From: Candidatus Faecousia faecipullorum
GTDB lineage: Bacteria; Bacillota; Clostridia; Oscillospirales; Oscillospiraceae
Reading direction: 5' to 3'
Assembly: GCA_018710805.1 (NCBI GenBank)
Contig: DVJG01000159.1
Location: 1-15,613 of the forward strand
DNA: 15,613 bases
Position numbers and translations under genes: made by a program. This document shows positions 7,012 to 13,413 of the stretch, one piece after another. The first letter of the stretch is position 1. Each line of letters begins with the position of its first letter. The notes beneath the pieces were generated by a model. The model was not told the DNA's origin. It did no database searches and was given only the letters and a program-made list of their open reading frames with translations.

Positions 7012-8145
7012 ATGCTTTTGGAATCCTTGGCAAAGGAGCTGGTCCGGGTCACCTCGGAGCTGGTGGGCGGCAGAACCATCAACATTATGAACACCGAGGG
7101 CTACATCATCGCCTCCACGGAGCCGGAGCGAATCGGGACCTTCCATCAGGGTGCCCTGGAAGCGGTCCGGACCGGAAAAGCGGTGAACATACAGCGCAGT
7201 GAACTTGCCAACTACCCCGGCGCCAAAGAGGGGTGCAATATGCCTCTGCGGGTCTGCGGAACGGTCATCGGTGTGGTGGGAATGTACGGAAACCCGGCGG
7301 AAATCCAATACCTGGCCCATCTTTTGGAAGTGTACGCCGCCATGTACTATCAGCTGGAGGCCATGGCCAGCCCGAAGCTGTCCTCTACGGAGCTGCGAAG
7401 CCGCATTCTGTCGGATCTGCTGTTCCCCAAAGAAAATTCCCAGGCGGATGCCTGCTATCTGATGCGGGCCCAGGGCATTCACCTGACGCCGCCGCTGGTG
7501 GTGGCGGTTCTGTCCAAATCCACCGGGGCGCCGCTGTCCCTTCCCCAGGATCAGGGGATGCTGTCAAAGCTGGAGGAATACCTGCAGCCCCAGCAGGACC
7601 TTTCCGGCATCATCAGCGATCGGCTGGTACTGGTGCTGAGCCATCGGAAGACGCCCCTGTCCCAGAAACTGCGGCAGGAGGCACCGGAGCTGCTGGAGAC
7701 CTATCGCATCTCCTTTTCCGCCCCCTGGGGGGACCTGACGGATATCCCCAAGGCCTATGCCCAAGCCACGGCTCTGGACGACTCGGCGCCGGAGGCCATG
7801 AACGATATGGCAGAGCTGCCCACCCGGTGCCACTATATGCTCTCCTGCGTGGCGTCCTCCGACGAGGCATTTCTGGAGAAGCTCCGCTCCCAGGCCCTGG
7901 AAGCCTTCTCTCCCCGGGAGTACCTTCTGCTCCTGGAAACCGCCCGGTGCTATTATGACAAAAACCGCAGTGTTTCCCAGGCGGCGGAGGCCATGTTTAT
8001 CCACAAAAATACCCTGCAATACCGAATGCGCCGACTGCTTCAGGCACTGTCCCTGAGCCGCCATACCGATTTTCAGCAGGAATTCGTTGTTCGCCTCCTG
8101 CTGGAATATGAGACCCGTAAACAAGGCCGTTGGGCCTTGAAATAA
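7012..8145 (+). CDS. CdaR-type (sugar diacid/glycerate-responsive) transcriptional regulator
   Basis: The 377-residue protein has the two-part layout of CdaR/PucR regulators. The N-terminal part (about 1-135) matches the diacid-recognition domain, with LVGGRTINIMNTEGYIIAST and a later NMPLRVCGTVIGVVGMYG. The C-terminal helix-turn-helix (about 315-345, SVSQAAEAMFIHKNTLQYRM) is the PucR-type DNA-binding motif with its hallmark HKNTLQYR. E. coli CdaR activates glycerate, galactarate and glucarate genes and is thought to sense such acids. Here the gene lies inside the operon, 10 bases after the hydrolase and 15 before the permease, so it probably controls this operon. AGGAAAG overlaps the previous stop codon. 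A 7-bp hairpin (8122-8139, CAAGGCC stem) sits at its 3' end just before the permease ribosome site. Effector identity is inferred from neighbours. Confidence 0.9.
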   Translation: MLLESLAKELVRVTSELVGGRTINIMNTEGYIIASTEPERIGTFHQGALEAVRTGKAVNIQRSELANYPGAKEGCNMPLRVCGTVIGVVGMYGNPAEIQYLAHLLEVYAAMYYQLEAMASPKLSSTELRSRILSDLLFPKENSQADACYLMRAQGIHLTPPLVVAVLSKSTGAPLSLPQDQGMLSKLEEYLQPQQDLSGIISDRLVLVLSHRKTPLSQKLRQEAPELLETYRISFSAPWGDLTDIPKAYAQATALDDSAPEAMNDMAELPTRCHYMLSCVASSDEAFLEKLRSQALEAFSPREYLLLLETARCYYDKNRSVSQAAEAMFIHKNTLQYRMRRLLQALSLSRHTDFQQEFVVRLLLEYETRKQGRWALK

Positions 8146-8160
8146 AAAGGAGGAAAAACC

Positions 8161-9516
8161 ATGCAAACATTTTTACTGTTCGCTATGATCATCGCCGCAG
8201 TGGTTTTGATGGTCATCGCAATCTCCAAGCTGAAGATGCATCCCTTCATTGTCATGTTGGTGATTGCTCTTCTGGTGGGCCTCATCTGGGGTGCCATCTA
8301 TCCGGACTCCGGGCTCACGCCTACGGAAGTCGTGAATCAGGTCAAGAACGGCTTCGGCAGCATCATGACCAGCATCGGTATCGTCATTCTCTGCGGTACC
8401 ATCATCGGCACCATTCTGGAAAAGACCGGCGCGGCTCTGACTATGGCAAACGCCATTTTGAAGCTGGTCGGTGAAAAGAACAGCGTGGTGGCCATCGGCG
8501 CCATGGGTTATGTGACCGGTATCCCCGTGTTCTGTGATTCCGGCTTCGTGGTTCTCTCTCCCATCAGCCGCGCACTGGCCCAGCAGTCCAACACCTCTCT
8601 GGCCGTCATGGCTACGGCACTGTCCGGCGGCCTGTACGCCACCCACTGCCTGGTGCCTCCTACCCCCGGCCCCATTGCCATGGCCGGCACCCTGAACGCT
8701 GACCTGGGCCTGACCATTCTCATTGGCCTGATCGTCTCCGTCCCCGCTGTCATTGTGGCGGTTATCTATGCCCAGAAGATTTCCAGCAAAATCCATATCC
8801 CCGCCAACTCTGAGTACACCCTGGATGAGCTGAAGGAAAAGTACGGCAAGCTCCCCGGCACCCTGCACAGCTTCTCTCCCATCCTCCTGCCCATTATCCT
8901 CATCGCTCTGGCTTCCATCGTGGACTTCCCCTCCAAGCCCCTGGGCACCGGAATCGCTTACCAGATTGTTATGTTCATTGGTAACCCCGTGGTTGCCCTG
9001 CTGCTGGGCGTGTTCCTGGCGATGACCCTGATTCCCGGCAGTGAAAAGGACAACACCCTTAAGTGGATCACCCAGGGCGTCACCGACTCCGCCGCTATCC
9101 TGGCCATCACCGGCGCAGGCAGCTCCTTCGGCGCCATTCTCAAGTGCCTGCCCATCGCCGACTCCGTGGGCGGCCTGGTGAACTCCGGCCTGGGCGTGCT
9201 TATCCCCTTCGTCATTGCCATGATCCTGAAGCTGGCTATGGGCGCTTCCACTGTGGCTATGATCACCACCGCCGGCATGATGGCTCCTCTCATGGAGGTC
9301 ATGGGTTACACCTCTCCCGTGGCAAGAGTTCTGGTGGTTCTCGCCATCGGCACTGGCTCTATGGTTGCCTCTCACGCCAACGACTCCTACTTCTGGGTCG
9401 TGTCCCAGTTCTCTGACATGAAGACCGAGGATGCTTACAAGTGCCAGACCGGCATGACCGCCGTCATGGGCATCACCATTATCATTCTGCTCTTCATCGT
9501 CTCCCTGTTCATCTGA
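8161..9516 (+). CDS. GntP family permease, probable glycerate/hydroxy-acid importer
   Basis: The 451-residue protein is hydrophobic throughout, with about 12 membrane segments and the length of GntP family proton symporters for gluconate and related acids. Family landmarks visible are GIPVFCDSGFVVLSPI at about 121-136, CLVPPTPGPIAMAG at about 163-176, the ITGAGSSFGAILK stretch at about 315-327 and the late SHANDSYFWVVSQF at about 415-428. Its neighbours, glycerate kinase and GarR, suggest glycerate or a close relative as substrate rather than gluconate. A strong AAAGGAGG lies 7 bases before ATG. Codon choice is more biased than in its neighbours (mostly CTG, ATC, GGC and AAG, with many GCT and TCT), which suggests high expression. 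Confidence 0.92.
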   Translation: MQTFLLFAMIIAAVVLMVIAISKLKMHPFIVMLVIALLVGLIWGAIYPDSGLTPTEVVNQVKNGFGSIMTSIGIVILCGTIIGTILEKTGAALTMANAILKLVGEKNSVVAIGAMGYVTGIPVFCDSGFVVLSPISRALAQQSNTSLAVMATALSGGLYATHCLVPPTPGPIAMAGTLNADLGLTILIGLIVSVPAVIVAVIYAQKISSKIHIPANSEYTLDELKEKYGKLPGTLHSFSPILLPIILIALASIVDFPSKPLGTGIAYQIVMFIGNPVVALLLGVFLAMTLIPGSEKDNTLKWITQGVTDSAAILAITGAGSSFGAILKCLPIADSVGGLVNSGLGVLIPFVIAMILKLAMGASTVAMITTAGMMAPLMEVMGYTSPVARVLVVLAIGTGSMVASHANDSYFWVVSQFSDMKTEDAYKCQTGMTAVMGITIIILLFIVSLFI

Positions 9517-9532
9517 TTCTCAAAACCCAATT

Positions 9533-9573
9533 GGCTGCCGCAACTTGCCGCGAGCACGGTTGCGGCAGCCTTT
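9533..9573 (+). terminator. Intercistronic hairpin between permease and kinase genes
   Basis: A perfect 12-bp stem (GGCTGCCGCAAC at 9533-9544 with 9559-9570) and 14-base loop are followed only by TTT. It lies inside the operon, 16 bases after the permease stop. It could be a partial terminator lowering downstream expression or a structure protecting the 3' end of the permease message. Confidence 0.55.
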
Positions 9574-9597
9574 GCCTTAAATAATGGAGGAATGCTT

Positions 9598-10830
9598 ATG
9601 TCACTGCGTCTGGATGCAAACAAGATAATGGAATCCGCCCTTCATGCTGCCCTGCCGGATACCGCCGTGGCCAAGGCCCTGGAAACGGCCCGCTTCGGCT
9701 CCGGACGTCTCGTCCTGGTAGCCGCAGGCAAGGCCGCCTGGCAGATGGCAAAGGCGGCGTCGGACAAATTGGAAGCGCGAATCGACTGCGGCGTGGTGAT
9801 CACAAAATACGGTCACAGCATGGGCCCCATTGGGAAGCTTAGGATTTTCGAAGCCGGACACCCGGTGCCGGACGAAAATTCCTTCCGGGGCGCCCAGGCG
9901 GCCATTGACCTGGTCACGGGCCTTACGGAGCAGGATACGGTGCTGTTTCTCCTGTCCGGAGGCGGCTCCGCCCTGTTTGAAAAGCCTCTGATTCCGGAAG
10001 AGGACCTCAGCCGCCTGACCAAGGAACTTCTGGCCTGCGGCGCGGACATCGTGGAAATGAATACGGTGCGGAAGCGGTTTTCCGCGGTGAAAGGCGGAAA
10101 GTTTGGGGCCCTTTGCGCCCCGGCCCGGGTCTTTGCCGTGGTGCTTTCGGACATCATCGGCGACCCCCTGGACATGATTGCCTCGGGACCTGCCTATCCG
10201 GACTCTTCCACCAGTGCCCAGGCCAAGGCCATTGTGAAAAAATACGGCCTTACCATGACGCCCCGGATGGAGGAACTTCTGGACATCGAAACCCCCAAGG
10301 CCCTCTCCAACGTGGAGACCCATATTACAGGCAGCGTCCGTCAGCTGTGCCTTGCGGCGGCGGAGGCCTGCAAGGAGCTGGGATACCAGCCGATCACCCT
10401 GACAGCCAGCCTTTCCTGCACCGCAAGAGACGCAGGGGTGATGCTTGCGAACATTGCCCAGTACCATGAGAATACGGAAAAGAGCCTGGCCTTTATTCTG
10501 GGCGGCGAGACGGTGGTGCACTTGACGGGTACCGGCAAGGGCGGACGCAATCAGGAGCTGGCCCTGGCGGCGGCGCCGGGAATCGCGGGACTGAAGGACA
10601 CGGCGGTTTTCTCCCTGGGCTCCGACGGCACCGACGGCCCCACCGACGCCGCAGGAGGCTATGTGGACGGCGAGAGCCAGAACGTATTGACGCAGCAGGG
10701 CGTAGATATCTTCTCGGTCCTGCAAAATAACGACGCCTACCACGCCTTGGAAAAGTGCCATGGCCTCATCAAAACCGGCCCCACAGGCACCAATGTCAAT
10801 GACATTTCCGTGCTGCTTATCAAGCGCTGA
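9598..10830 (+). CDS. Glycerate 2-kinase, MOFRL/DUF4147 family
   Basis: The 410-residue cytosolic kinase would convert D-glycerate and ATP to 2-phosphoglycerate, feeding lower glycolysis. The N-terminal DUF4147 domain shows VAAGKAAWQMA at 41-51 with conserved K45, LSGGGSAL at 119-126, and VLSDIIGDPLDMIASGP at 182-198. The C-terminal MOFRL domain shows GGETVV at 302-307, TGKGGRNQE at 312-320, GSDGTDGPTDAAG at 341-353 and TGPTGTNVND at 393-402. Length matches the class II (GckA/TtuD) enzymes, not the unrelated GarK/GlxK class. The start ATG at 9598 has GGAGG 7 bases upstream; an in-frame ATG at 9592 is only one base after that site. It is the fourth gene of the operon and directly uses the product of the following reductase. 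Confidence 0.94.
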   Translation: MSLRLDANKIMESALHAALPDTAVAKALETARFGSGRLVLVAAGKAAWQMAKAASDKLEARIDCGVVITKYGHSMGPIGKLRIFEAGHPVPDENSFRGAQAAIDLVTGLTEQDTVLFLLSGGGSALFEKPLIPEEDLSRLTKELLACGADIVEMNTVRKRFSAVKGGKFGALCAPARVFAVVLSDIIGDPLDMIASGPAYPDSSTSAQAKAIVKKYGLTMTPRMEELLDIETPKALSNVETHITGSVRQLCLAAAEACKELGYQPITLTASLSCTARDAGVMLANIAQYHENTEKSLAFILGGETVVHLTGTGKGGRNQELALAAAPGIAGLKDTAVFSLGSDGTDGPTDAAGGYVDGESQNVLTQQGVDIFSVLQNNDAYHALEKCHGLIKTGPTGTNVNDISVLLIKR

Positions 10831-10862
10831 GGAAGGGAACCTGGAAGATTGGAGGAATCTGT

Positions 10863-11735
10863 ATGAAAATCGGCTTTATCGGCCTGGGAATCATGGGAAA
10901 ACCCATGGTGCGAAAGCTCATTGCGGGGGGCTATACCGATGTCCTTGTCTGGAACCGGAGCAGACCGGCAATCGAAGCCTGCGTGTCATTCGGCGCCGCC
11001 GAGGCAACGCCCCGGCAGATCGGAACGGAGTGCGACGTGGTTATTACCATGCTGCCGGATTCCCCCCAGGTGAAGGAAGTCATGCTGGGAAACCAGGGCC
11101 TTGCCCAGTATATGAAACCCGGCGCGGTTTTTGTGGATTGCAGTTCCATCAACCCGGTGGTCAGCAGAGAGATTTACGGGGTGCTGCAGGAAAAGGGCGT
11201 GGAAATGCTGGACGCGCCGGTGTCCGGAGGTGAGCCAAAGGCAATCGACGGCACGCTGTCCTTTATGGTGGGAGGCAAAGAGTCGGTGTTTCTGCGCCTG
11301 AAACCCCTGCTTCTGGCCATGGGAAGCTCTGCGGTGCGCTGCGGAGAAGTGGGTGCTGGAAACACGGCCAAGCTGGCAAACCAAATTGTGGTGGCCAGCA
11401 ACATCTGGGCGGTGGCGGAGGCGCTGACCCTGGCAGAAAAAGCAGGGGTGGACCCGAACCTGGTGTTTCAGGCCATCCGGGGCGGCTTGGCAGGCTCCGC
11501 TGTTTTGGAGGCCAAGGGCCCCATGATGCTGACAGGAGACGATAAACCGGGGTTCAAGGTGGACCTGCACATCAAGGACCTGAACAATGCGCTGGCCTGT
11601 GCCCACAGCGTAGGCGCCCCGGTTCCCGCTGCGGCGGCGGTCCAGGAGATCCTGCAATGGCTCCACAGCCACGGATATGGAAACTGCGACCACAGCGCCC
11701 TTATCAAATACTATTCCCACCTGACAGAGGGTTAA
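10863..11735 (+). CDS. garR: 2-hydroxy-3-oxopropionate (tartronate semialdehyde) reductase
   Basis: The 290-residue protein belongs to the beta-hydroxyacid dehydrogenase family and has all four signatures: the dinucleotide motif GFIGLGIMGKPM at 4-15, DAPVSGG at 117-123 for substrate binding, GAGNTAKLANQ at 165-175 with catalytic K170, and HIKDLNNAL at 236-244. GarR reduces tartronate semialdehyde to D-glycerate with NAD(P)H. The N31-R32 pair after the second beta strand resembles NADP-preferring members, though cofactor choice is uncertain. GGAGG precedes the ATG, and the gene follows the kinase gene by 32 bases as the last cistron before a strong terminator. Other beta-hydroxyacid dehydrogenases (3-hydroxyisobutyrate, for example) are similar; the glycerate kinase next door makes GarR the best choice. 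Confidence 0.92.
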   Translation: MKIGFIGLGIMGKPMVRKLIAGGYTDVLVWNRSRPAIEACVSFGAAEATPRQIGTECDVVITMLPDSPQVKEVMLGNQGLAQYMKPGAVFVDCSSINPVVSREIYGVLQEKGVEMLDAPVSGGEPKAIDGTLSFMVGGKESVFLRLKPLLLAMGSSAVRCGEVGAGNTAKLANQIVVASNIWAVAEALTLAEKAGVDPNLVFQAIRGGLAGSAVLEAKGPMMLTGDDKPGFKVDLHIKDLNNALACAHSVGAPVPAAAAVQEILQWLHSHGYGNCDHSALIKYYSHLTEG

Positions 11736-11755
11736 GAAGGTCCCGCCGGAAGAGG

Positions 11756-11789
11756 AAAAGCACCATGCCAAGAGGCATGGTGCTTTTTT
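11756..11789 (+). terminator. Terminator of the glycerate operon
   Basis: A perfect 14-bp stem (11756-11769 with 11774-11787, core GCACCATGCC) with an AAGA loop runs into TTTTTT at 11784-11789, 21 bases after the garR stop codon. Confidence 0.93.
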
Positions 11790-11879
11790 GCCTGCTATGT
11801 TTTGAGGGTCTTTTCGGGACCTGGGCCCTGCTGTCCCACCGCCTGACACAAACTCCCATAACTTGGCAAAAAGAAATGC

Positions 11880-11908
11880 TTGACAAAACCCCAAAGCTGT
11901 GGTAAACT
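11880..11908 (+). promoter_or_regulatory. Promoter of tRNA-fMet
   Basis: A consensus TTGACA (11880-11885), a 17-base spacer and TAAACT (11903-11908) lie 20 bases before the mature tRNA 5' end. Confidence 0.82.
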
Positions 11909-11928
11909 ATCCGAGTACTAAAAAATAT

Positions 11929-12004
11929 CGCGGAGTAGAGCAGTTGGAAGCTCGTCGGGCTCATAACCCGGAGGTCGTAGGTTCGAGTCCTGCCTCCGCA
12001 ACCA
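11929..12004 (+). tRNA. Initiator tRNA-fMet (anticodon CAT)
   Basis: The 76 bases fold as a complete tRNA: acceptor CGCGGAG (11929-11935) with CTCCGCA (11994-12000), D stem GAGC/GCTC (11938-11941/11950-11953), anticodon loop CTCATAA (11960-11966, CAT at 11962-11964), T stem GTAGG/CCTGC (11977-11981/11989-11993) and encoded ACCA. Two hallmarks identify the initiator type: an unpaired C1-A72 at the end of the acceptor stem and three consecutive G-C pairs (GGG/CCC) next to the anticodon loop. It has its own promoter and terminator. The sequence to its right changes composition, so its 3' end is a candidate integration site. Confidence 0.96.
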
Positions 12005-12005
12005 T

Positions 12006-12042
12006 AAAAACACCGGATTTCGATAAGAAATCCGGTGTTTTT
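12006..12042 (+). terminator. Terminator of tRNA-fMet
   Basis: A perfect 16-bp stem (12006-12021 with 12027-12042, core CACCGGATTTC) with a GATAA loop ends in a T run, starting one base after the CCA end of the tRNA. Confidence 0.92.
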
Positions 12043-12212
12043 CTAACTTTTTGACGCAAAATGGAGCGACCGAAAATGCCGTGGGGGATAGCTGCGGGGA
12101 TAGTTCCCAAATATGCTTTTTCAGAAAACCGGGAATTTTAAACTTCTTGCTGGTGTTTTGCTTTCCGGATTTCTTGCTTTTTTTAAGGAAAGACAGGGCA
12201 TAAAATAAACAT
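12043..12212. other. Boundary region between tRNA-fMet and the A/T-richer island
   Basis: No supportable gene is seen in these 170 bases. They hold a 12-base-period direct repeat, GGGGATAG at 12084-12091 and 12096-12103, and T-rich stretches. Base composition drops in GC from here rightward. A tRNA 3' flank with such a break is typical of the edge of an integrated element, and the repeat could be part of an attachment or recombinase arm site. I see no duplicated tRNA end in the window, so the other boundary is outside. Confidence 0.3.
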
Positions 12213-12253
12213 CGCCGTCGGTGTGAGAGCAACTCGCATCGACGGCGTTTTTT
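12213..12253. terminator. Terminator at the end of the XRE gene pair
   Basis: CGCCGTCG (12213-12220) pairs with CGACGGCG (12240-12247), with further pairing inward (GAG/CTC). TTTTTT follows on the + strand and a T-rich ATGTTTATTTT on the - strand. It begins five bases beyond the stop codon of the - strand gene, so it probably ends that transcript and blocks read-through from the left. Confidence 0.7.
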
Positions 12254-12497
12254 ATTCCCTTCCCAGCAGCCAGTCCACGGATACATTCAGGATGTCTGCC
12301 AGGGCATTCAGCTCAATATCTGATACCGGGCGTTTCTGACCTTCCAGTAAAGACAGTGCGGGTACACTGATATCAATCCCGGCAAGCTGCAATTTGGCAA
12401 GCAGCTCCACCTGTTTCATTCCCTGTGCTAGCCGCGCCTCGGTAACACGCTTGCCGATGATGTTACGATCGCCTAGCTCCAGCTTTCTTGGCTTCAT
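12252..12497 (-). CDS. XRE family helix-turn-helix regulator (second of pair)
   Basis: The 81-residue protein is essentially one lambda-repressor-like domain: GKRVTEARLAQGMKQVELLAKLQLAGIDISVPALSLLEGQKRPVSDIELNALADILNVSVDWLLG read in parts as helix 1, the Q-x-x-LL helix 2 and the SVPALSLLEGQKRPV recognition helix region, closing with the common ADILNVSVDWLLG end. I chose the ATG at 12497 with GGTGA upstream; an in-frame GTG at 12506 overlaps the stop of the preceding gene and is an alternative start. The gene is translationally coupled to the first XRE gene and ends at a terminator. With no other domain it is likely a DNA-binding repressor, perhaps forming a heterodimer or acting as an antagonist of its neighbour. 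Confidence 0.85.
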   Translation of the reverse strand: MKPRKLELGDRNIIGKRVTEARLAQGMKQVELLAKLQLAGIDISVPALSLLEGQKRPVSDIELNALADILNVSVDWLLGRE

Positions 12498-12502
12498 ACG
12501 AA

Positions 12503-12757
12503 TCACCGCTCATTCGTGTCCGCGGGACCATCAATCAGTTCCTCATAAGTTGTATTTAGTGCCTTTTTTATTGCGTGCAGTTGACTTGCCTGAATGTGCT
12601 GTGTGCACCTCTCAATTTTGACAAGGCATTCTCGCGTCATATCGCAGCCGTCAATTTGTAGGATACGCACCAGATCCGTTTGACCCAATTTACGCATCTT
12701 CCGAATCTTTCGAATGTTTTCACCGATTCTAATATCCTGCTTAATCTTCTGTTCCAT
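12503..12757 (-). CDS. XRE-like helix-turn-helix regulator (first of pair)
   Basis: The 84-residue protein has a helix-turn-helix of the Cro/CI type (IRIGENIRKIRKMRKLGQTDLVRILQ and a following CDMTRECLVKIERCTQHI recognition region), with the end ALNTTYEELIDG typical of these domains. The first 50 residues are rich in Lys and Arg. The start is the ATG at 12757, with GAGG 7 bases upstream; the GTG two codons earlier has no good site. It opens a two-gene unit whose second gene starts within its stop codon region, and it is divergent from the SLOG and McrB-like genes. Two GGACC-type palindromes in the divergent gap are its likely operators. Confidence 0.82.
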   Translation of the reverse strand: MEQKIKQDIRIGENIRKIRKMRKLGQTDLVRILQIDGCDMTRECLVKIERCTQHIQASQLHAIKKALNTTYEELIDGPADTNER

Positions 12758-12771
12758 AACCACACCTCAAC

Positions 12772-12789
12772 TGGACTTAATTTGGTCCA
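12772..12789. promoter_or_regulatory. Operator 1 in the divergent XRE/SLOG control region
   Basis: TGGACTTAATTTGGTCCA is an 18-base palindrome with two mismatched pairs, 14 bases upstream of the XRE start codon. Its GGAC/GTCC arms recur in operator 2, suggesting a common regulator with autorepression. Confidence 0.55.
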
Positions 12790-12815
12790 TTTGGGTTTAT
12801 TCTATGAGTTGGTTA

Positions 12816-12824
12816 TGGTATAAT
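12816..12824 (+). promoter_or_regulatory. Extended -10 promoter of the SLOG gene
   Basis: TGGTATAAT is a perfect extended -10 element (TGn plus TATAAT). The -35 region is poor (TTTATT at 17 bases), as extended -10 promoters allow. The predicted transcript start near 12831 falls inside operator 2. Confidence 0.6.
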
Positions 12825-12825
12825 G

Positions 12826-12841
12826 GGACCAGTTCTGGTCC
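12826..12841. promoter_or_regulatory. Operator 2 over the SLOG transcription start
   Basis: GGACCAG-TT-CTGGTCC is a perfect 7-bp inverted repeat immediately after the -10 box. Its centre is 53 bases (about five helical turns) from operator 1, so cooperative binding or looping is possible. A bound repressor here would block transcription of the + strand genes. Confidence 0.6.
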
Positions 12842-12876
12842 ACTCTTGATTTTCAATACTGGAATAGGTGATTACT

Positions 12877-13335
12877 TTGAAAAGCTCCTTCTTTATTGGT
12901 CACAGGGAAGCTTCCGAGGAAATCTTTTCAGCGCTTACAGAGGCTGTAGAGCATCACATTGTTCACTATGGTGTTACGGAATTCATTGTCGGTAACTACG
13001 GAGGTTTTGACCGCATGGCTGCAAGGGCTGTTATCTCAGCAAAGGCGTTACATCCGGAAATATCCCTGCTGCTTCTGCTCTCCTATCATCCGGCAGAGCG
13101 CCCCATTGAAACACCACCCGGGTTTGATGGTACTTTCTACCCACCGGGCATGGAATCTGTTCCCCGCCGGTACGCTATCGTGAGAGCAAACCGGTATATG
13201 ATCGATCATGTGGACTATCTGATTGCCTATGCGTGGCATCCGGCGAGCAATGCAAAAGAGCTGACTGCGTATGCCCTAAGAAAATGCGTTGTTGTGACCA
13301 ATTTGGGGGAAATCCGCGAAAGCAAGGAAGAATAG
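12877..13335 (+). CDS. SLOG-superfamily (DUF1273/YpsA-like) nucleotide-binding protein
   Basis: The 152-residue protein resembles the small SLOG/DUF1273 Rossmannoid group: it opens with SSFFIGHREASEE (GHR motif), then EFIVGNYGGFDRMAARAV at 35-52 with the glycine-rich ligand loop, LLLLLSYHPAERPIE at 64-78, YAIVRANRYMIDHVDYLIAY at 99-118, and HPASNAKELTAYA at 121-133. These proteins are thought to bind or process nucleotide-derived ligands, and SLOG domains recur in defence signalling. The chosen start is TTG at 12877, six bases after GGAATAGGTG, because it places MKSSFFIGHR at the family's usual beginning; GTG at 12868 is the alternative. It is controlled by the operator-covered extended -10 promoter and precedes the McrB-like gene by 78 bases. 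Precise function is unknown. Confidence 0.83.
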   Translation: MKSSFFIGHREASEEIFSALTEAVEHHIVHYGVTEFIVGNYGGFDRMAARAVISAKALHPEISLLLLLSYHPAERPIETPPGFDGTFYPPGMESVPRRYAIVRANRYMIDHVDYLIAYAWHPASNAKELTAYALRKCVVVTNLGEIRESKEE

Positions 13336-13347
13336 CTGTTTTTTATA

Positions 13348-13376
13348 TTGTATTCCCTCAATTAACCAAGTATAAT
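13348..13376 (+). promoter_or_regulatory. Promoter of the McrB-like gene
   Basis: TTGTAT (13348-13353), a 17-base spacer and consensus TATAAT (13371-13376) lie 37 bases before the ATG. The McrB-like gene may therefore be expressed independently of the SLOG gene. The -10 box overlaps an earlier in-frame ATG (13375), which rules that start out. Confidence 0.65.
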
Positions 13377-13413
13377 GGATTTACATATCTTCTTCGTCAT
13401 TGGAGGACGGTTT

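Noticed and set aside
8173..9375. 400-residue - strand ORF opposite the permease
   Set aside because: Its composition (His, Asp, Gly, Gln-rich) is typical of the antisense of a membrane protein gene, and it has no start context.
12084..12103. GGGGATAG direct repeat considered as a CRISPR or integron repeat
   Set aside because: There are only two 8-base copies 12 bases apart, too short and too few. It is kept only as a possible boundary feature.
11918..12286. 122-residue ORF on the - strand containing RRQDSNLRPPGYEPDELPTALL
   Set aside because: It is the reverse complement of tRNA-fMet plus flanking DNA, a well-known spurious protein in databases. It has no ribosome site and covers two terminators.
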